From contig JAKOON010000005.1 in assembly GCA_022577435.1 (NCBI GenBank), forward strand, positions 18,622,224 to 18,686,223: DNA of 64,000 nt. The letters are read 5' to 3'. Under the pieces are notes generated by a model. It searched no databases. It was not told where the DNA came from and saw only the letters and a program-made list of their open reading frames with translations. Within the stretch, counting starts at the first letter, position 1. Each line of letters begins with the position of its first letter. The position numbers were made by a program, and so were the translations under genes. This document shows, piece by piece, positions 62,426 to 64,000 of the stretch. This DNA is from Embiotoca jacksoni (lineage: Eukaryota; Chordata; Actinopteri; Embiotocidae).

Positions 62426-64000
62426 GCAAACAGCTCGCCTGACACCGTCTTGAGAAACCAAAATCCACCAACCAGAATCCTACAGCATGTTAATTTGTTT
62501 AATTCCACACAAAACAAAAGTGTAAAAAACAACAGGTTGCCATTTTGTGGCGGGTTATGTTTTAATCTATCATGGCAGTGTGACGTTGAGTAGAAGTGAA
62601 GACTCCAGATAACATAAGATGTTGTGAGCTTGAGAGATGTTGATAGGTGGATTTTGTTTCGATTTTTTTTTTCCAGTCTTTACGCTAAACTCAGCAAACT
62701 GCCTGTTGGCTCCACCTTCAGGCTCTCATCTAAATGTTGGCAAGAATACAAATAAGTGTACTTCCCAAAATGTCAAACTATTACTCCAAGAACAATCTGA
62801 GCAAAAGTGACTCGTCTTTGTAAATGTCTTTGTTCATACAGTATATTTATTTACTGCCTGAAATAAGTAGCATTTCCTGTCTGTCTGATCAAAACTGTCT
62901 TGAAGTTTTTATAACCGTCTCACCATGAGGATTTACTGTACCTCCGAGAGCAAACTTTCACCGATTACTTTGGACTAAGTAACACTCACAAAAGAAAAAG
63001 AGGGAATGGATACGCATGGATGATGATGATGATCCTGACCAACTTGTCCTGCACTTGTATGTCGTGTTGAGAAAGTCAAATAGACAGGCTTTCAGAAAAT
63101 ACAGCAGGTCATGGGCTTGTTGCTCTTGGACAAAACTGCGATGACAAATCTGCATAAAACAAGTAAGAAAAAACTATGTTAAAAACTTCCAACTCCCAAT
63201 CGACTGCAAAAGCAATACCGTTGAAAAAAAATAAAAATAAAAAATCATCTCAATGGGAGAAAAGTGAGTATGTCAGCAGCTAAGCATATATATCAATGCA
63301 CCGGTGTGCACTCACCGATGAGGAACCTCATTAAAATGAGTGAACCGGTATCTACGCTCACTGATCTGACTGCTCAGCTCGGTGCGGCTGCCTTGGTGAT
63401 GTCACTCTGGCAGATGATGTGCTCTTCAGGGATGATGTGTAGCGCTGATTCGCTTTGATCGGAGCACCGCTGTCGGGCTTGGCAAAGTGAGTTCTGCATC
63501 TCTAGATTCAACAGTGATATCAGAGCTTCATAATGCCCAAGCGTTATTTTTTCTCTCTTTAGAATGAGGGGAAATGTGGAGTGGATATTGTGTATGTTTT
63601 ATTAATGCACCTCACTCTTATGTATCCTGTAAGAGTGAACTATGCTTCACTGTTTGTGATTATTCTCAGCGGATTAGGCCTTTAATCGTGAATCTATGGC
63701 CATGCTGTTGTGTCTAATGACTTGTGGCATTGTTAGTAAAGTAGTGGACATGCGGTTGAATCTGACTGATTATGACCTATCGCAGATAGATTTGCATCAG
63801 TGTTCTCCGATATATAAAAACACGATGCAGAAAAAGATGCTTGAGGTCATTTACAATCTGTTCTGTTTGTATGTTTATTATTGACAAGTGTTTGATGAGA
63901 ACATTTTTGTCAATTTATCAATATTTTTTAATTGATATCTACATTTTTTTTCTTTTGCATTGGTATTCGTTAAGCCCGAAAAATACCATACTGGTGAAGT
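62426..64000. other. Window end, nothing firmly recognised
   Basis: No exon chain, tRNA or microRNA was recognised. A less AT-rich island at about 63290-63490 stands out but matches nothing I know. Confidence 0.4.

Noticed and set aside
63264..63884. Possible exon or snoRNA at the right edge
   Set aside because: C-box-like ATGATG and D-box-like CTGA motifs are not correctly paired or spaced, and no coding family is recognised.

Overview
The window is nuclear DNA from a bony fish, almost certainly a teleost. It carries compact, intron-rich vertebrate genes with GT-AG splice sites, many (CA/GT)n microsatellites, fish-type Tc1/mariner and hAT remnants, and decayed copies of a multicopy fish protein family. 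There are no operons, phage or bacterial features. Gene calls come from joining exons by hand and comparing the result with vertebrate families from memory; no database search was run.

Layout. 1-3 kb (-): two decayed tandem copies of a DUF6729-type fish gene. 4.4 kb (-): tRNA-Arg(ACG). 5.2-15.4 kb (+): fanci, 37 coding exons, 1323 aa. 15.5-24.5 kb (-): polg, mitochondrial DNA polymerase gamma catalytic subunit, 22 coding exons plus a non-coding first exon, 1196 aa. fanci and polg converge, with stop codons under 100 bp apart, so their 3' ends very likely overlap. 24.7 kb (+): tRNA-Arg(TCG) between the divergent starts of polg and the next gene. 25.2-28.0 kb (+): a TVP23-family Golgi membrane protein gene, 199 aa, with a dead Tc1 element in intron 1. 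29.9-34 kb (+): the miR-9 locus, with a CRE/CCAAT-box promoter, a spliceable small ORF of unknown function and a complete mir-9 hairpin. 34-53.5 kb: gene-poor, microsatellite-rich DNA with candidate regulatory elements and hAT-type repeats. 53.5-60.8 kb (-): rhcg, a Rhesus-type ammonia channel, 11 exons, 484 aa. 60.8-64 kb: rhcg upstream DNA with one hAT copy.

The order fanci, polg, tRNA-Arg(TCG), mir-9, rhcg matches, as I recall, human 15q26.1 (FANCI, POLG, MIR9-3, RHCG), so this is an ancient syntenic block and the hairpin is best called mir-9-3. The genes do not form one pathway: fanci serves DNA crosslink repair, polg mtDNA replication, tvp23 Golgi trafficking, mir-9 neural development and rhcg ammonia excretion.

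The points most worth following are the short ORF that splices in frame around the mir-9 hairpin, the tRNA in the polg/tvp23 divergent promoter, the fanci/polg 3' overlap, and repeat sequence sitting directly on splice sites of fanci and polg.
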